Below are positions 46,246 to 56,060 of a stretch of DNA of 64,000 nt, piece by piece; within the stretch, counting starts at the first letter, position 1; the number at the start of each line of letters is the position of its first letter. The DNA comes from Aeromonas aquatica (GTDB lineage Bacteria; Pseudomonadota; Gammaproteobacteria; Enterobacterales; Aeromonadaceae): the NCBI RefSeq assembly GCF_000764655.1, contig NZ_JRGL01000006.1, positions 1 through 64,000 on the forward strand. Reading direction: 5' to 3'. The translations under genes and the position numbers were made by a program. The notes under the pieces were generated by a model. That model made no database searches. It was given only the letters and a program-made list of their open reading frames with translations, and was not told where the DNA came from.

Positions 46246-48219
46246 ATGAAAATATCAAGCAAGCTGTTGTTGAGCTTCTGTTTTATCAACCTGCTCATCA
46301 TTCTCTCCTCCACCCTCGTCTACCATCAGCTCGGCCAGATCGAGCAGTCGCAAGATGCCCTGCTGGAGCAGGCGTTGCCCGCCCTGCAACGGGATGAAGC
46401 GAGTCAGAAGGCACTGATCGCCACCGTTTCCTCCCTGCGTGCCTACCTCATCCTCGGCAAGGACCAGGCCCAGGCCAGCCGTCTCAAGCAGGAGTGGGAT
46501 GGCGCCTGGCATGCCATTGAACAGCAAGCCTTCACCCCCGCGCTGACCCAGTCTCTCAAGACGTTCAAGGGGGCCCAGGAGAAGGTGTGGGCCATCGCCC
46601 ATACCGAGGAGAATCTGCCGGCCCACAGCCTGATGCTGCTGGAGGCGGGCCCGCTGGCGGAGGCGGCGCTCGATCAGCTGCAGTCCTTTGCCAATGAAGA
46701 GGTGGCCACTTCGCAAGCCGAGCTGCCGGGGGATCGTCGGCTGCTGCTCAAGCAGGTGGGGGATGCCTACAACGGCCTCGCCAATGCGCTCTCCGCCCTG
46801 CGGGATTTCCTCATCTCGGGGGACAAGGAATATCGGGACAAGTACCAGGATTACTACCAGTTTCACCTGCAGCGGGTGGCCGAGCTGAGGCAGCAAGAGG
46901 CCCACTTCACCGAGGCACAGAAGGGGCTGTGGGCGCTGTTCGAGCAGATGTCGGCCCCCTTTGCCGAGTTGGTGGGCCAGGTGATCAGCAAGCGCCAGGC
47001 ACCGGACTGGGATCAGGCGAACCACCTGATGGCGACCGATATCGAACCGGCGCTGACCCGGCTCGCCGACCAGCTGGCGTCTCAGGTGACCCACACTCGG
47101 GCCGAGGTGGACGGAATGGCGCACAGGATGGCAGGCGCCAGCCAGACCATTCACAGCACCCTGCTGCTGGCCACTCTCAGCGTCATTCTGCTCGGCACCC
47201 TGGTGGCCTTGCTGTTCAGTCGCAGCTTGACCCGGGACATCGCCAGCCTGGTGACGCGTGCCGGCCTGGTGGCGGATGGCCGTCTGCCGGCCGAGCCCTT
47301 GCCGATCCTGCGTCAAGACGAACTGGGCGGTCTGACCGGCTCCATCAATCGGATGTCGGCCCAATTGCGCCAGCTGGTCGGCGAGATCCAGGGGGCCGTG
47401 GGTCAGGTGGAGGGGGCCGGCCGCGAGGTGGCTCAGACCACCAATGCCATCGTCGAGGATCTGGCAAGCCAGAATCAACGGGTCGATATGGTCGCCGCCG
47501 CCATCGAGCAGATGTCGGTCAGCGCCCGTGATGTGGCGGGCAACACCGCCGGGGCGGCCGAGGCGGCGCGTCAAACCGAGCAGCAGGCCCGCCAGGGGAG
47601 TGACACGCTGGAACGCATGGTGAACACCATGAAGCAGGTCGCCGTCATGATCACCCAGGCCAATCAGGCCATGGGGCAGCTCAGCAGCCAGAGCGAGCAG
47701 GTGGGGCGCGTCACCGAGGTCATCGCCACCATCGCCGAGCAGACCAACCTGCTGGCGCTCAATGCCGCCATCGAGGCAGCCCGTGCCGGAGAGCAGGGGC
47801 GTGGCTTTGCCGTGGTGGCGGACGAGGTGCGTCAACTTGCCAACCGCACCAGCCAGTCGACGGCGGAGATCAACCAGACCATCGCCAGCATCCAGCAGCA
47901 GACCCGACAGACAGCCGCGACCGTGGGTGGCGGGACCCAGCTGGTGGAGCAGGGGCGTACCGTCATGTTCGCACTGGCCGAGACGTTTGAGACGGTGATG
48001 CGGCTGGTGCAGGATCTCTCTGGTCAACTGGAAGCCATTACTGCCGTGACCGAACAGCAGTCCAGAGTGGCGCAGGAGGTGGCCGGGACTGTCGAGGAGA
48101 TCGCCGGGCTCAGCCGCCAATCCAGCGAGCGCGGTCAACAGGGGGAGCGGATTGCCGCCAGATTGATCCGGGAGACGGGCCGCTTGACCTCGGTCATCAG
48201 CCGGTTCGAACTGAGGTGA
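46246..48219 (+). CDS. Methyl-accepting chemotaxis protein
   Basis: The 657-residue receptor has TM1 (about 7-26), a helical periplasmic ligand domain (to about 300), TM2 ([19 protein letters not shown]), HAMP, and a cytoplasmic signalling domain with hairpin tip [20 protein letters not shown]. It couples to CheA/CheW. AAGGA precedes ATG 46246, 38 bases after the EAL gene, so all three may be co-expressed. Ligand unknown. Confidence 0.93.
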   Translation: MKISSKLLLSFCFINLLIILSSTLVYHQLGQIEQSQDALLEQALPALQRDEASQKALIATVSSLRAYLILGKDQAQASRLKQEWDGAWHAIEQQAFTPALTQSLKTFKGAQEKVWAIAHTEENLPAHSLMLLEAGPLAEAALDQLQSFANEEVATSQAELPGDRRLLLKQVGDAYNGLANALSALRDFLISGDKEYRDKYQDYYQFHLQRVAELRQQEAHFTEAQKGLWALFEQMSAPFAELVGQVISKRQAPDWDQANHLMATDIEPALTRLADQLASQVTHTRAEVDGMAHRMAGASQTIHSTLLLATLSVILLGTLVALLFSRSLTRDIASLVTRAGLVADGRLPAEPLPILRQDELGGLTGSINRMSAQLRQLVGEIQGAVGQVEGAGREVAQTTNAIVEDLASQNQRVDMVAAAIEQMSVSARDVAGNTAGAAEAARQTEQQARQGSDTLERMVNTMKQVAVMITQANQAMGQLSSQSEQVGRVTEVIATIAEQTNLLALNAAIEAARAGEQGRGFAVVADEVRQLANRTSQSTAEINQTIASIQQQTRQTAATVGGGTQLVEQGRTVMFALAETFETVMRLVQDLSGQLEAITAVTEQQSRVAQEVAGTVEEIAGLSRQSSERGQQGERIAARLIRETGRLTSVISRFELR

Positions 48220-48223
48220 TAAG

Positions 48224-48250
48224 CGGGCGGGCAGATGCCCGCCCGTTGTT
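48224..48250. terminator. Terminator between the chemoreceptor and rfaH
   Basis: CGGGCGGGCA GA TGCCCGCCCG then TTGTTT: perfect 10-bp stem with minimal loop. Confidence 0.82.
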
Positions 48251-48750
48251 TAGTCCAGGCGGCGAAAGGCCTGGTTGTCGAAGCTGCCGCTGGTCTCCTG
48301 ATTGAGCAGGGTGACCAGCAAGATGGCGCGCTTCTCGCCATCCGGTTCCAGATAAATGGCCTCGAATCCGGCGAGAGGGCCCGCCTCGATGAGCACCTTG
48401 TCCCCCTGCGTCGGCAGGCTGGCGTAGCTGGCCCTCGCCTCGTCGCTGTCGTCACGACTCATCAATCGATAGATCAGCTGACTGCTGATGGAGGTCCATT
48501 CCTTGCCGAAATGGACGATGCGGCTGATGCCGCGGGTCGATTTCAGGGTGACGGGGGTGACCTCGTCGAGATCCACATAGATGAACAGATAGTTGGGAAA
48601 CATGGGCTCGCGTACGGGGACCCGCTTGCCGCGGCGCAGTTTCTCGACTTCGACCATGGGGTAATAGGATTCGACACCCTGGGCTGCCAGATGGGCGCGG
48701 GCGCGGGCTTCTTCCTTAGGCTTGCAATAGGCCAGATACCATTTTTTCAT
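48250..48750 (-). CDS. rfaH: Transcription antiterminator RfaH
   Basis: The 166-residue NusG paralogue begins MKKWYLAYCKPKEEARARA and contains YPMVEVEKLRRGKRVPVREPMFPNYLF-type NGN blocks, then a KOW domain (QGDKVLIEAGPLAGFEA). RfaH loads at ops sites in long surface-polysaccharide operons and suppresses polarity. No such operon is in this window. Divergent and monocistronic. Confidence 0.93.
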   Translation of the reverse strand: MKKWYLAYCKPKEEARARAHLAAQGVESYYPMVEVEKLRRGKRVPVREPMFPNYLFIYVDLDEVTPVTLKSTRGISRIVHFGKEWTSISSQLIYRLMSRDDSDEARASYASLPTQGDKVLIEAGPLAGFEAIYLEPDGEKRAILLVTLLNQETSGSFDNQAFRRLD

Positions 48751-48797
48751 TGTTCTGTTTTGTGTTTGTTACCGTGCTGACGCCCATGATAACGGGG

Positions 48798-48834
48798 GCA
48801 AAAAAAAAGGCCACGCTTGGCGCGGCCTTTTTTG
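48798..48834. terminator. Bidirectional terminator between metQ and rfaH
   Basis: AAAAAAAAAGGCC(A)CGC / GCGCGGCCTTTTTTT: strong stem with A and T tracts on both sides. Confidence 0.82.
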
Positions 48835-48846
48835 CAGAGTGAGTGG

Positions 48847-49647
48847 TTACCAACCTTTCACCAGACCGCCCTTGAACAGTTCGGTCCCTTTCTTGTAGAC
48901 CTCGTCGGTCTGGAAGGACTGGACGAACTGCTTGACCTTCTCTTCGTCCTTGTTGTTTTCACGGGCGACGATCAGGTTGACGTAGGGGGACTCCTTGTCT
49001 TCGACAAACAGGCCGTTCTCGGTCGGGGTCAGGCCGATCTGACCGGCGAAGGTGTTGTTGATGATGGAGAGATCAACATCTTCCAGGGAGCGGGGCAGTT
49101 GAGCGGCTTCCAGCTCGACGATCTTGAAGTTGCGCGGGTTGCTGGCGATGTCCAGCACGGTGGCTTCCAGACCGGCGCCTTCCTTCAGCTTCAGCAGGCC
49201 CTGCTTCTCCAGCAGGATCAGGGAGCGGCCCAGGTTGGTCGGATCGTTCGGCACCGCGATCTGGGCACCGTCTTTCAGTTCACTCAGCGCCTTGATCTTC
49301 TTGGAGTAACCGGCGATCGGGTAGACGAAGGTGTTGCCAACCGGTACCAGCTTGAAGCCACGATCACGGATCTGGGCATCCAGATAGGGCTTGTGCTGGA
49401 AGGCGTTGACGTCGACGCTGCCGTCGTTCAATGCCACGTTCGGGGTGACATAGTCGGAGAAGGTAACGATCTCGACGTTCAGACCGTATTTCTCTTTTGC
49501 CACCTTGGCGGCAGTCTCGACCAGCTCGGTCTCCGGGCCGGCGATGGCGCCGACTTTCAGGGTCTTGTTCTCTTCCTTCTGGCCGCAGCCGACCAGAACC
49601 AGTGTAGCCAGCAGTGCAGCCGCAGCGGATTTAATGCCCAATTTCAT
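48847..49647 (-). CDS. metQ: D-methionine ABC transporter substrate-binding lipoprotein
   Basis: The 266-residue lipoprotein has lipobox LVLVGC (Cys21) and the NLPA-family sequence LKVGAIAGPETELVETAAKVAKE. It binds L- and D-methionine for MetNI. Third gene of metNIQ, ending at a shared terminator. Length and order match E. coli. Confidence 0.95.
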   Translation of the reverse strand: MKLGIKSAAAALLATLVLVGCGQKEENKTLKVGAIAGPETELVETAAKVAKEKYGLNVEIVTFSDYVTPNVALNDGSVDVNAFQHKPYLDAQIRDRGFKLVPVGNTFVYPIAGYSKKIKALSELKDGAQIAVPNDPTNLGRSLILLEKQGLLKLKEGAGLEATVLDIASNPRNFKIVELEAAQLPRSLEDVDLSIINNTFAGQIGLTPTENGLFVEDKESPYVNLIVARENNKDEEKVKQFVQSFQTDEVYKKGTELFKGGLVKGW

Positions 49648-49673
49648 AAAAACCTCCTGTCAGAAACCGACGA

Positions 49674-50327
49674 TTAACGATGATCACATTGTTGAACCAG
49701 GCGCTCACCTGCGCTCTGGATGAGTTGAACCAGCACTACCAGAATGACCACGGTGACCAGCATGACGGTGGGATCGAAGCGCTGGTAGCCGTAGCGAATA
49801 CCCACATCTCCCAGACCACCCCCTCCGATGGCACCGGCCATGGCGGAGTAGTTCACGAGCGTGACTAACGTGATGATGACGCTGTTGAGGATCCCGGGCA
49901 GGGCCTCGGGCAGCAGCACCTTGGCGATGATTTGCAAGGGTTTGGCACCCATGGCCTTGGCCGCCTCGAGCAGGCCGTCCGGCACCTCCATCAGGGCCCC
50001 TTCCACCAGGCGAGCGATGAAGGGCACGGCGCCTATGGTCAGCGGTACTATGGCGGCGATAGTGCCGATGCTGGTCCCGACGATGAAGCGGGTCAGCGGA
50101 ATGATGGCCACCAGCAAGATGATGAAGGGCACCGAGCGGCCGACGTTGACTATGATGCCGAGGGTCCGGTTCAGCAGCGGGTTGGCCAGGATCTGGCCGG
50201 CTTTGGTCACGTGCAGCGCCACGCCGAGCGGCAGGCCGAGCAGGCAGCCAAACAAGGCGGAGGCAAACACCATGATCAGGGTGTCGCCGAGGGCTGAGAT
50301 CAGCAGATTAATCATTGCTTCGGACAT
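49674..50327 (-). CDS. metI: Methionine ABC transporter permease
   Basis: The 217-residue membrane protein has about five hydrophobic segments and the EAA loop ([20 protein letters not shown]). It begins MSEAMINLL like E. coli MetI MSEPMMWLL. It overlaps the end of metN by 20 bases, indicating coupled translation. Confidence 0.95.
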   Translation of the reverse strand: MSEAMINLLISALGDTLIMVFASALFGCLLGLPLGVALHVTKAGQILANPLLNRTLGIIVNVGRSVPFIILLVAIIPLTRFIVGTSIGTIAAIVPLTIGAVPFIARLVEGALMEVPDGLLEAAKAMGAKPLQIIAKVLLPEALPGILNSVIITLVTLVNYSAMAGAIGGGGLGDVGIRYGYQRFDPTVMLVTVVILVVLVQLIQSAGERLVQQCDHR

Positions 50328-51351
50328 AGCCCATCACCTCTAGCTGAATATGGTTGTCTATCAGGAACTGCTGGGTGGCCTCGCACTGGGCCTCATCCCC
50401 GAACAGTTCCGCCAGCAGGAAGCCGAACTTGACGCCACCGGCGTATTCGATGTCTGCGCTCAGTATGCTGATGTCGATGTTGAAACGGCGGCTCACCTCG
50501 GAGATGAGCGGCGAATCGACGGTGGCGCCGGTGAAGCCGAGCTTCACCAGGGGATAGCTGTTGGCCACCCGCTCGCTGCTCATCCTGTCCTGATACTCCT
50601 GCGGCACCTCCAGATGGATGGTGGAGTGGATGAAGTCACGGGCCAGCTGGGTCTTGGCGTTGCTGAAGAACCAGGCCACTTCGCCCTGCTCGATCAGGCG
50701 GCCGTCGCTGATGATGGCGACCTCGTCGCAGATCCCCTTCACCACGTCCATTTCGTGGGTGATGAGCAGTATGGTGAGCCCCAGCTTGACGTTGATCTCT
50801 TTCAGCAGGCTCAGGATGGAGCGGGTGGTCTGGGGATCCAGGGCCGAGGTGGCCTCGTCACACAGCAACACCTTGGGGGCCGGGGCCAGGGCGCGGGCGA
50901 TGGCGACGCGCTGCTTCTGACCACCGGACAGCTCGGACGGATAGGCGTGGGCGCGGGCCTCCAGCCCGACTAGGGCGAGCAGCTCCTCGACCCTTGTCTG
51001 GATCTGGGCCTTGCTCCAGCCTGCCAGCTCCAGCGGGAACGCGATGTTGGCGAACACGGTGCGCGAAGACAGCAGGTTGAAGTGCTGGAAGATCATGCCG
51101 ATCTGGCGGCGTGCCTGAGTCAGATCCCGCTCCGGCAGGGCCACGAGATCCTGGCCATCGACGATGACCTGGCCGTCGGTAGGACGCTCCAGCAGGTTGA
51201 CGCAACGAATGAGGGTACTCTTGCCGGCACCGGAGGCGCCGATCACGCCGAAGATCTTGCCTTGTGGCACATGCAGGCTCACGTCACGCAGGGCGTGCAC
51301 GGCGTCAGTGCCCTTGCCGTAGACTTTGTTGAGACCGTTCAACTTAATCAT
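50308..51351 (-). CDS. metN: Methionine ABC transporter ATP-binding protein
   Basis: The 347-residue ATPase has Walker [10 protein letters not shown], signature LSGGQKQRV, Walker [12 protein letters not shown] and the C-terminal NIL/C2 domain that binds methionine for trans-inhibition. The start [11 protein letters not shown] fits the E. coli alignment. First gene of metNIQ, behind MetJ sites. Confidence 0.96.
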   Translation of the reverse strand: MIKLNGLNKVYGKGTDAVHALRDVSLHVPQGKIFGVIGASGAGKSTLIRCVNLLERPTDGQVIVDGQDLVALPERDLTQARRQIGMIFQHFNLLSSRTVFANIAFPLELAGWSKAQIQTRVEELLALVGLEARAHAYPSELSGGQKQRVAIARALAPAPKVLLCDEATSALDPQTTRSILSLLKEINVKLGLTILLITHEMDVVKGICDEVAIISDGRLIEQGEVAWFFSNAKTQLARDFIHSTIHLEVPQEYQDRMSSERVANSYPLVKLGFTGATVDSPLISEVSRRFNIDISILSADIEYAGGVKFGFLLAELFGDEAQCEATQQFLIDNHIQLEVMGYVRSND

Positions 51352-51447
51352 GAATTCTTCCGTGCTAACAGCCTTAAAGCACAGGGCGCTACAGGCGGGT
51401 GAATTGGGCAGAGGTTTCACTGGGTTAGTCTGCCATCATGGAGGATG

Positions 51448-51501
51448 ATGCTAAGATGTCCGGATGGCTGTGTCAACGCATGTTTCTACGTCTAGACGGC
51501 T
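51448..51501 (-). promoter_or_regulatory. metNIQ promoter with MetJ boxes
   Basis: On the minus strand TTGACA (51471-51476), exactly 17 bases, then TAGCAT (51448-51453) make a strong sigma-70 promoter. The spacer (51454-51469) is AGATGTCC-GGATGGCT on the plus strand, two diverged met boxes. A second, better tandem CTACGTCT-AGACGGCT (consensus AGACGTCT) lies just upstream at 51486-51501, 32 bp away. MetJ-SAM binding would occlude the promoter. Confidence 0.82.
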
Positions 51502-51910
51502 AAAAAATGGATAAGGATTTCTGCTGATTGACTATAGATTGGCGGGAAACGGATCGATTCAATATTAGATTCTTATTTATAGCATAATGTCCGAATATAA
51601 CCCGGCTGATGGACCTCAGGTCGCTGATTCATCAGTGCCGCCGCTTATCGTTACCTGCTCTTCTGGGCAGCCGTTGCCAAGATGACACGGACCTTCTGCC
51701 TTGTCCCGCTCTCTTTCTCTTTTCCATCCTATTGATAAAGCACAATAAACAACCAGTTCTGGTGAGAGGCAGGGTCGACTGTCGTTTGAGCCTGCCAGGA
51801 GGTGCACGCCAAGCGGGGAAACCGGTGGCTAAAAGCTAAAAGAAGGAGGGCTGCACTCGCCGAGGCGGCACTGTCTTGGCGCTGGCCGCATTCTCTCACC
51901 CTGATGATCA
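51502..51910. other. Intergenic DNA between metN and ppgK, no gene seen
   Basis: Some 410 bases. The part next to the met promoter is AT-rich (51520-51600), the remainder is of mixed composition with short frames on both strands that lack ribosome-binding sites and recognisable products. I see no RNA gene. Confidence 0.4.
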
Positions 51911-51940
51911 AAGAGGCCCGACATATGCCGGGCCTTTCTG
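51911..51940 (-). terminator. Terminator of the ppgK-like gene
   Basis: GGCCCG / CGGGCC with an 8-base loop, extended by AAAGA..TCTTT-like flanks and an outer TGATCA pair; on the minus strand CTCTTT follows. Confidence 0.7.
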
Positions 51941-51961
51941 ATCATCTTGCGAGACAACGGC

Positions 51962-52705
51962 TCACTTTCCTTGCTGGGACTCGGCGTAGAGGGCGGCACC
52001 TATGATACCTGCCTGATTGAGGCTGGCCGCCGCTACCAGCGGGGCCCGGGTCTCTATCTTGTCGATGAACTTGTCGAGTTTGGCGGCGCTGCCGCCCCCC
52101 AGGATGAAGAGATCGGGGGAGAACAGGAATTCCAGCCTGGCCAGGTATTTGTTGAAACGCTTGCCCCAGCGGCTCCAGGAGAGATCCTCGCGCTTGCGGG
52201 CGGCGTCCGAACAGTAGTGCTCGGCGATCATGCCTTCCAGCATCAGGTGACCCAGCTCGGTGTTGGGCAGTAGCTGACCGTTAACGAACACGGCGGTGCC
52301 GATGCCGGTGCCGACCGTGATGAGGATGATGACCCCCTTGCGATCCTGACCAGTGCCAAAGCGCATCTCGGCAAGCCCGGCTGCATCGGCATCGTTGATC
52401 ACGTGGCAGGGCAGGCCGGTCACGTCCGTAAACAGGTGGGCCGCATCGGTCTCGACCCAGCTCTTGTCGATGTTGGCGGCGCTCTTGGCGATGCCGTTGT
52501 GAATGATGGCGGGGAAGCCGCAGCCCACCGGGCCCTTCCATTCGAAGTGCTCGACCAGCGCCTTGAGGGTATGGGCAATGGCGGCCGGGGTGGCCGGCTG
52601 CGGGGTGGTCAGACGCAGGCGTTCGCCAATCAACTCGCCGGTCTTGGTATCGATCAGGCAACCCTTGATCCCGGACCCACCTATATCAACTCCCAACATC
52701 TGCAT
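51962..52705 (-). CDS. ROK-family kinase, polyphosphate-glucokinase-like
   Basis: The 247-residue protein begins MLGVDIGGSGIKGCLID (phosphate-1 motif) and contains ITVGTGIGTAVFVNG and the segment NKYLARLEFLFSPDLFILGGG, very like polyphosphate glucokinase PpgK (EFLFSPELFIVGGG). The zinc-binding CxCGxxGC of ROK sugar kinases is absent, as in PpgK. It would phosphorylate glucose with polyphosphate or ATP. Monocistronic with its own terminator. Confidence 0.82.
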   Translation of the reverse strand: MQMLGVDIGGSGIKGCLIDTKTGELIGERLRLTTPQPATPAAIAHTLKALVEHFEWKGPVGCGFPAIIHNGIAKSAANIDKSWVETDAAHLFTDVTGLPCHVINDADAAGLAEMRFGTGQDRKGVIILITVGTGIGTAVFVNGQLLPNTELGHLMLEGMIAEHYCSDAARKREDLSWSRWGKRFNKYLARLEFLFSPDLFILGGGSAAKLDKFIDKIETRAPLVAAASLNQAGIIGAALYAESQQGK

Positions 52706-52788
52706 CAGAATGTTCCTTTTATTGCGCCTATGGTCAATGGTCGGCAGAGCATGAAAAAAGTGCTGTCATCCGGCAAGGGCCAGATCAC

Positions 52789-53931
52789 TTATGCGTGATC
52801 CGGCAGGCCTTTTTCGATGCAGCGGATCAGCAAACGGGTCTTCTTGTTCTCTTTCTCCTGGCGCGCGGCCAGGGTCGCCAGTGCCCACTCTATGTGTTCG
52901 GCCACCATGGGCTCGGCCTCGGCCAGCGCCTGCTGCAGGGCTGCGATCGCCTCGGGGCTGGCCGGACCGTTGCCGAGCGCCACCGCCAGGTTGCGGCGCC
53001 AACGTTGATAACCGATGCGGCGAATGGGGCTGCCCTCGGTGCGCTTGAGAAAATCGCTCTCCTGCCAGCGCCACAGGGTGAGCAGGGGCGGGCGGTGCAG
53101 GTTGGGCCTTGGACTGAAGTCAGGCTCGGGGCTTACGTCCGCATAGCGATTCCAGGGGCAGATGAGTTGGCAGTCGTCACAACCATAGATGCGATTGCCC
53201 ATGAGCGGGCGCAGCTCCAGCGGAATGGGCTCGTCGCTCTCAATGGTGAGATAGGAGATGCAGCGCCGGCCATCCACCACGTAGGGCGCTATGATGGCAC
53301 CGGTCGGGCAGATGTTGATGCAGGCCACGCATTTGCCGCACTGTTCTTTCTCCACCGGCGCATCCATGGGCAGTGGCAGGCTGACGAGCAGCTCCCCGAG
53401 GAAGAAGAAGGAGCCGGCGGACTCGTTGAGCAGCAGCGAGTGCTTGCCCACCCAGCCGAGCCCGGCCTTGGCGGCGAGCGGCCGCTCCAGTATGGGGGCC
53501 GAGTCGACGAAGGGGCGCCACTCTCCCGTGGCCTGAAACAATGACTGGCAGCGTTGCTCTATGCGATCCCCCAGCTGTTTGAGCCGGTTGCGCATGACTT
53601 TGTGGTAGTCGCGGCCGAGGGCATAGCGGCTGATGTAACCCAGGGTGGGATCGCGCAGGGTGGCGGCAAAACCCGCCTCGAAAGGCAGGTAATTCATGCG
53701 TACCGACAGCACTCGCTGGGTGCCGGGCAACAACTCATGGGGGCGCGCGCGCATCATGCCGTGACGGGCCATGTAGTCCATGTTGCCGTGATGGTTCGCA
53801 TCCAGCCAGGCCTGCAATCTGGGCTCTTCGATACGCAGATCGGTGTCGGTGATCCCGACCTGGTCAAATCCTAGCTCGCGTGCCCAGAGCTTGATATCTT
53901 GAGCCAGTTGCTGGAGTTCGGTTGCCGTCAT
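52789..53931 (-). CDS. queG: Epoxyqueuosine reductase
   Basis: The 380-residue enzyme reduces epoxyqueuosine to queuosine in tRNA using cobalamin and two [4Fe-4S] clusters. Cluster ligands are in CGKCVACINICPTGAI and CDDCQLICPWN; a C-terminal HEAT-like tail follows. The start MTATELQQLAQ aligns with E. coli MSEPLDLNQLAQ; an upstream ATG (53982) is possible. Divergent from nnr as in E. coli. The window also holds another B12-dependent enzyme, NrdJa. Confidence 0.94.
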   Translation of the reverse strand: MTATELQQLAQDIKLWARELGFDQVGITDTDLRIEEPRLQAWLDANHHGNMDYMARHGMMRARPHELLPGTQRVLSVRMNYLPFEAGFAATLRDPTLGYISRYALGRDYHKVMRNRLKQLGDRIEQRCQSLFQATGEWRPFVDSAPILERPLAAKAGLGWVGKHSLLLNESAGSFFFLGELLVSLPLPMDAPVEKEQCGKCVACINICPTGAIIAPYVVDGRRCISYLTIESDEPIPLELRPLMGNRIYGCDDCQLICPWNRYADVSPEPDFSPRPNLHRPPLLTLWRWQESDFLKRTEGSPIRRIGYQRWRRNLAVALGNGPASPEAIAALQQALAEAEPMVAEHIEWALATLAARQEKENKKTRLLIRCIEKGLPDHA

Positions 53932-54066
53932 GCTGCGCGGTCGGACCCGAGCCTCGAAGGCGGGATCTTGGGGAGCGGGCATGGGGCTGAGCAGGTGTCG
54001 TCATGCCACGGTATATGCCCGGCGCCGGAAGGTCGGATCACTGGATGATGAAGGTCGGGAGCCGTC

Positions 54067-55569
54067 ATGGTACAGGTTATCGAGGATGCTATCTGCGGGG
54101 AAGAAGGCAACAGTCTAGCACAGCCCCTGTGGCGGACCGAACAGATCCGTCGCCTGGAGCAACACTGGGCCAGGCTCGAGGGGCGTGAATGTTATGACCT
54201 GATGGAGCGGGCTGGTGCCGCCCTGTGCAGCTATGCCTGTCACCACTGGCCCAAGAGCCGCCACTGGTGGATCTTCGTCGGCCCCGGCAACAACGGCGGC
54301 GATGGTTATGTGCTGGCGCGCCTCGCCAGACGGATCGGGCTCGATCCCCTGGTGATCGCCACTCGGGCCCCCGCGTTGCTCCAGGGCGACGCCAGACGAG
54401 CCGCCGATGGATGGCTCGCCGCGGGAGGGAGCGTGATGATGGCCGAGACGGCCGAGCTCGACTCACTGATGCCACCGGATCTGGTAATAGACGCCTTGCT
54501 CGGCACCGGTGTCCATATTTCCCTCTCCCCTTCAATGACAAGGCTTGTCGCAACAATCAATGCCTTGCAGGTCCCCGTGCTGGCGGTGGACCTGCCCTCC
54601 GGGCTCAATGCCGACACCGGTCGCGCCATGGGCGCCCTGGTGCGCGCCACCCGTACCCTCACCTTCATTGGCATCAAGCAGGGCATGTTGACCGGTGACG
54701 GGGTGGACGGGGTCGGTCGGCTCGACTGCGATAGCCTCGGTGTGATGCCACCGGATGGCGTTATTCCTGCCTCTCTGCGGATCGACTACCCCGGCCTCAG
54801 GGCACTGTTGATCCCGCGCCTCCGCTCGGCCCACAAGGGGAGCAACGGCAAGGTGCTGGTGGTGGGGGGCAATCTCGGCATGCAAGGCGCTATCCTGTTG
54901 GCGGGGATGGCCTGCCTGCGGACGGGGGCTGGTCTGGTGCGCCTCTGGCAGCATCCGGACTCGCCTCCCGTCAGCTTGGTGCAGCCGGAACTGATGGGCT
55001 GGTCCGGCGGAATAGACGATGGCTGGGCCAAGGTCAGGGTGCTGGGACCCGGCCTCGGTCGGGACGAGTGGGCAAGGAGCCGGTTCGAGCAGCTGATCAC
55101 GACCGAGGGGCCGCTGGTATTGGATGCCGATGGATTGAATTGGCTGGCGCAGGGGCCCCGTCATCAGGATAATTGGGTGCTCACTCCCCACCCGGGGGAG
55201 GCGGCCCGCCTGCTGGATTGTTCCATCGCCGAGATAGAAGCGGATCGCTTCGCCGCAGTGCGGCAACTGCAACGGCGCTACGGCGGCGTCGTGCTGCTCA
55301 AGGGGGCGGGTACGCTCATCTGCGACGGGCACAGCATCACCCTGTGCGACGAAGGCAACCCCGGCATGGCCAGTGGCGGCATGGGCGACCTGTTATCTGG
55401 TATAATCGCCGCCCTCCTGGCTCAGGGCTGGTCTGCCTCCATGGCAACCCGGCTGGGGGCCGTGATCCACGGTGAGGCGGCCGATTGCGCCGCCGCAGAG
55501 GGAGAGAGGGGCATGCTGGCATCGGATCTGCTGCCCTGGATCCGCCGTCTGGTCAATCCGACACAGTAA
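54067..55569 (+). CDS. nnr: Bifunctional NAD(P)H-hydrate epimerase/dehydratase
   Basis: The 500-residue fusion has a YjeF_N epimerase (GPGNNGGDGYVLARL, about 76-90) and an ADP-dependent carbohydrate-kinase-like dehydratase (GSNGKVLVVGG; GNPGMASGGMGDLLSGI). It repairs hydrated NADH and NADPH. First gene of a long co-directional run through hflC. Confidence 0.96.
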   Translation: MVQVIEDAICGEEGNSLAQPLWRTEQIRRLEQHWARLEGRECYDLMERAGAALCSYACHHWPKSRHWWIFVGPGNNGGDGYVLARLARRIGLDPLVIATRAPALLQGDARRAADGWLAAGGSVMMAETAELDSLMPPDLVIDALLGTGVHISLSPSMTRLVATINALQVPVLAVDLPSGLNADTGRAMGALVRATRTLTFIGIKQGMLTGDGVDGVGRLDCDSLGVMPPDGVIPASLRIDYPGLRALLIPRLRSAHKGSNGKVLVVGGNLGMQGAILLAGMACLRTGAGLVRLWQHPDSPPVSLVQPELMGWSGGIDDGWAKVRVLGPGLGRDEWARSRFEQLITTEGPLVLDADGLNWLAQGPRHQDNWVLTPHPGEAARLLDCSIAEIEADRFAAVRQLQRRYGGVVLLKGAGTLICDGHSITLCDEGNPGMASGGMGDLLSGIIAALLAQGWSASMATRLGAVIHGEAADCAAAEGERGMLASDLLPWIRRLVNPTQ

Positions 55570-55586
55570 CAAGTTAAAAGAAGAAC

Positions 55587-56060
55587 ATGGCAAAACAGTT
55601 GATGATGACACTGCCGGATGAGGCAGCAACAGTGGCACTGGGCGGACGGCTGGCGCAGGCGTGCCAGCAGGCGACCACGGTATTCCTGCACGGCGCCCTC
55701 GGGGCCGGCAAGACCACCCTGACCCGGGGTTGGGTGCAAGGGCTCGGCCATCAAGGCAAGGTTAAGAGTCCGACCTATACCCTTGTTGAGCCCTATGAAT
55801 TGGCCAACTGGCAGGTCTATCACTTCGATCTCTATCGACTGGCGGATCCGGAAGAGCTGGAATTCATGGGCATTCGGGACTACTTCGCGGCCGATACCCT
55901 CTGCCTGGTGGAGTGGCCAGAGAAGGGGGAGGGCTGGCTGCCCGCCCCCGATCTCGAGATTACCCTGACGTATGTAAACGAGCAGCGTGAGGCCCTGATA
56001 GCGGCCCGCACTGCTATTGGCGAAGCCATTCTGGAACGGTTGTCATCTCAGTGCGCTTGA
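55587..56060 (+). CDS. tsaE: tRNA threonylcarbamoyladenosine biosynthesis ATPase TsaE
   Basis: The 157-residue P-loop protein has Walker [13 protein letters not shown] (about 37-48), [10 protein letters not shown] and the [15 protein letters not shown] block. With TsaB and TsaD it makes t6A37 in tRNA. It follows nnr by 17 bases and overlaps amiB by 10. Confidence 0.96.
   Translation: MAKQLMMTLPDEAATVALGGRLAQACQQATTVFLHGALGAGKTTLTRGWVQGLGHQGKVKSPTYTLVEPYELANWQVYHFDLYRLADPEELEFMGIRDYFAADTLCLVEWPEKGEGWLPAPDLEITLTYVNEQREALIAARTAIGEAILERLSSQCA

Noticed and set aside
46255..48138. A 627-codon frame opposite the chemoreceptor
   Set aside because: Shadow of a clear MCP; no start signal or domain.
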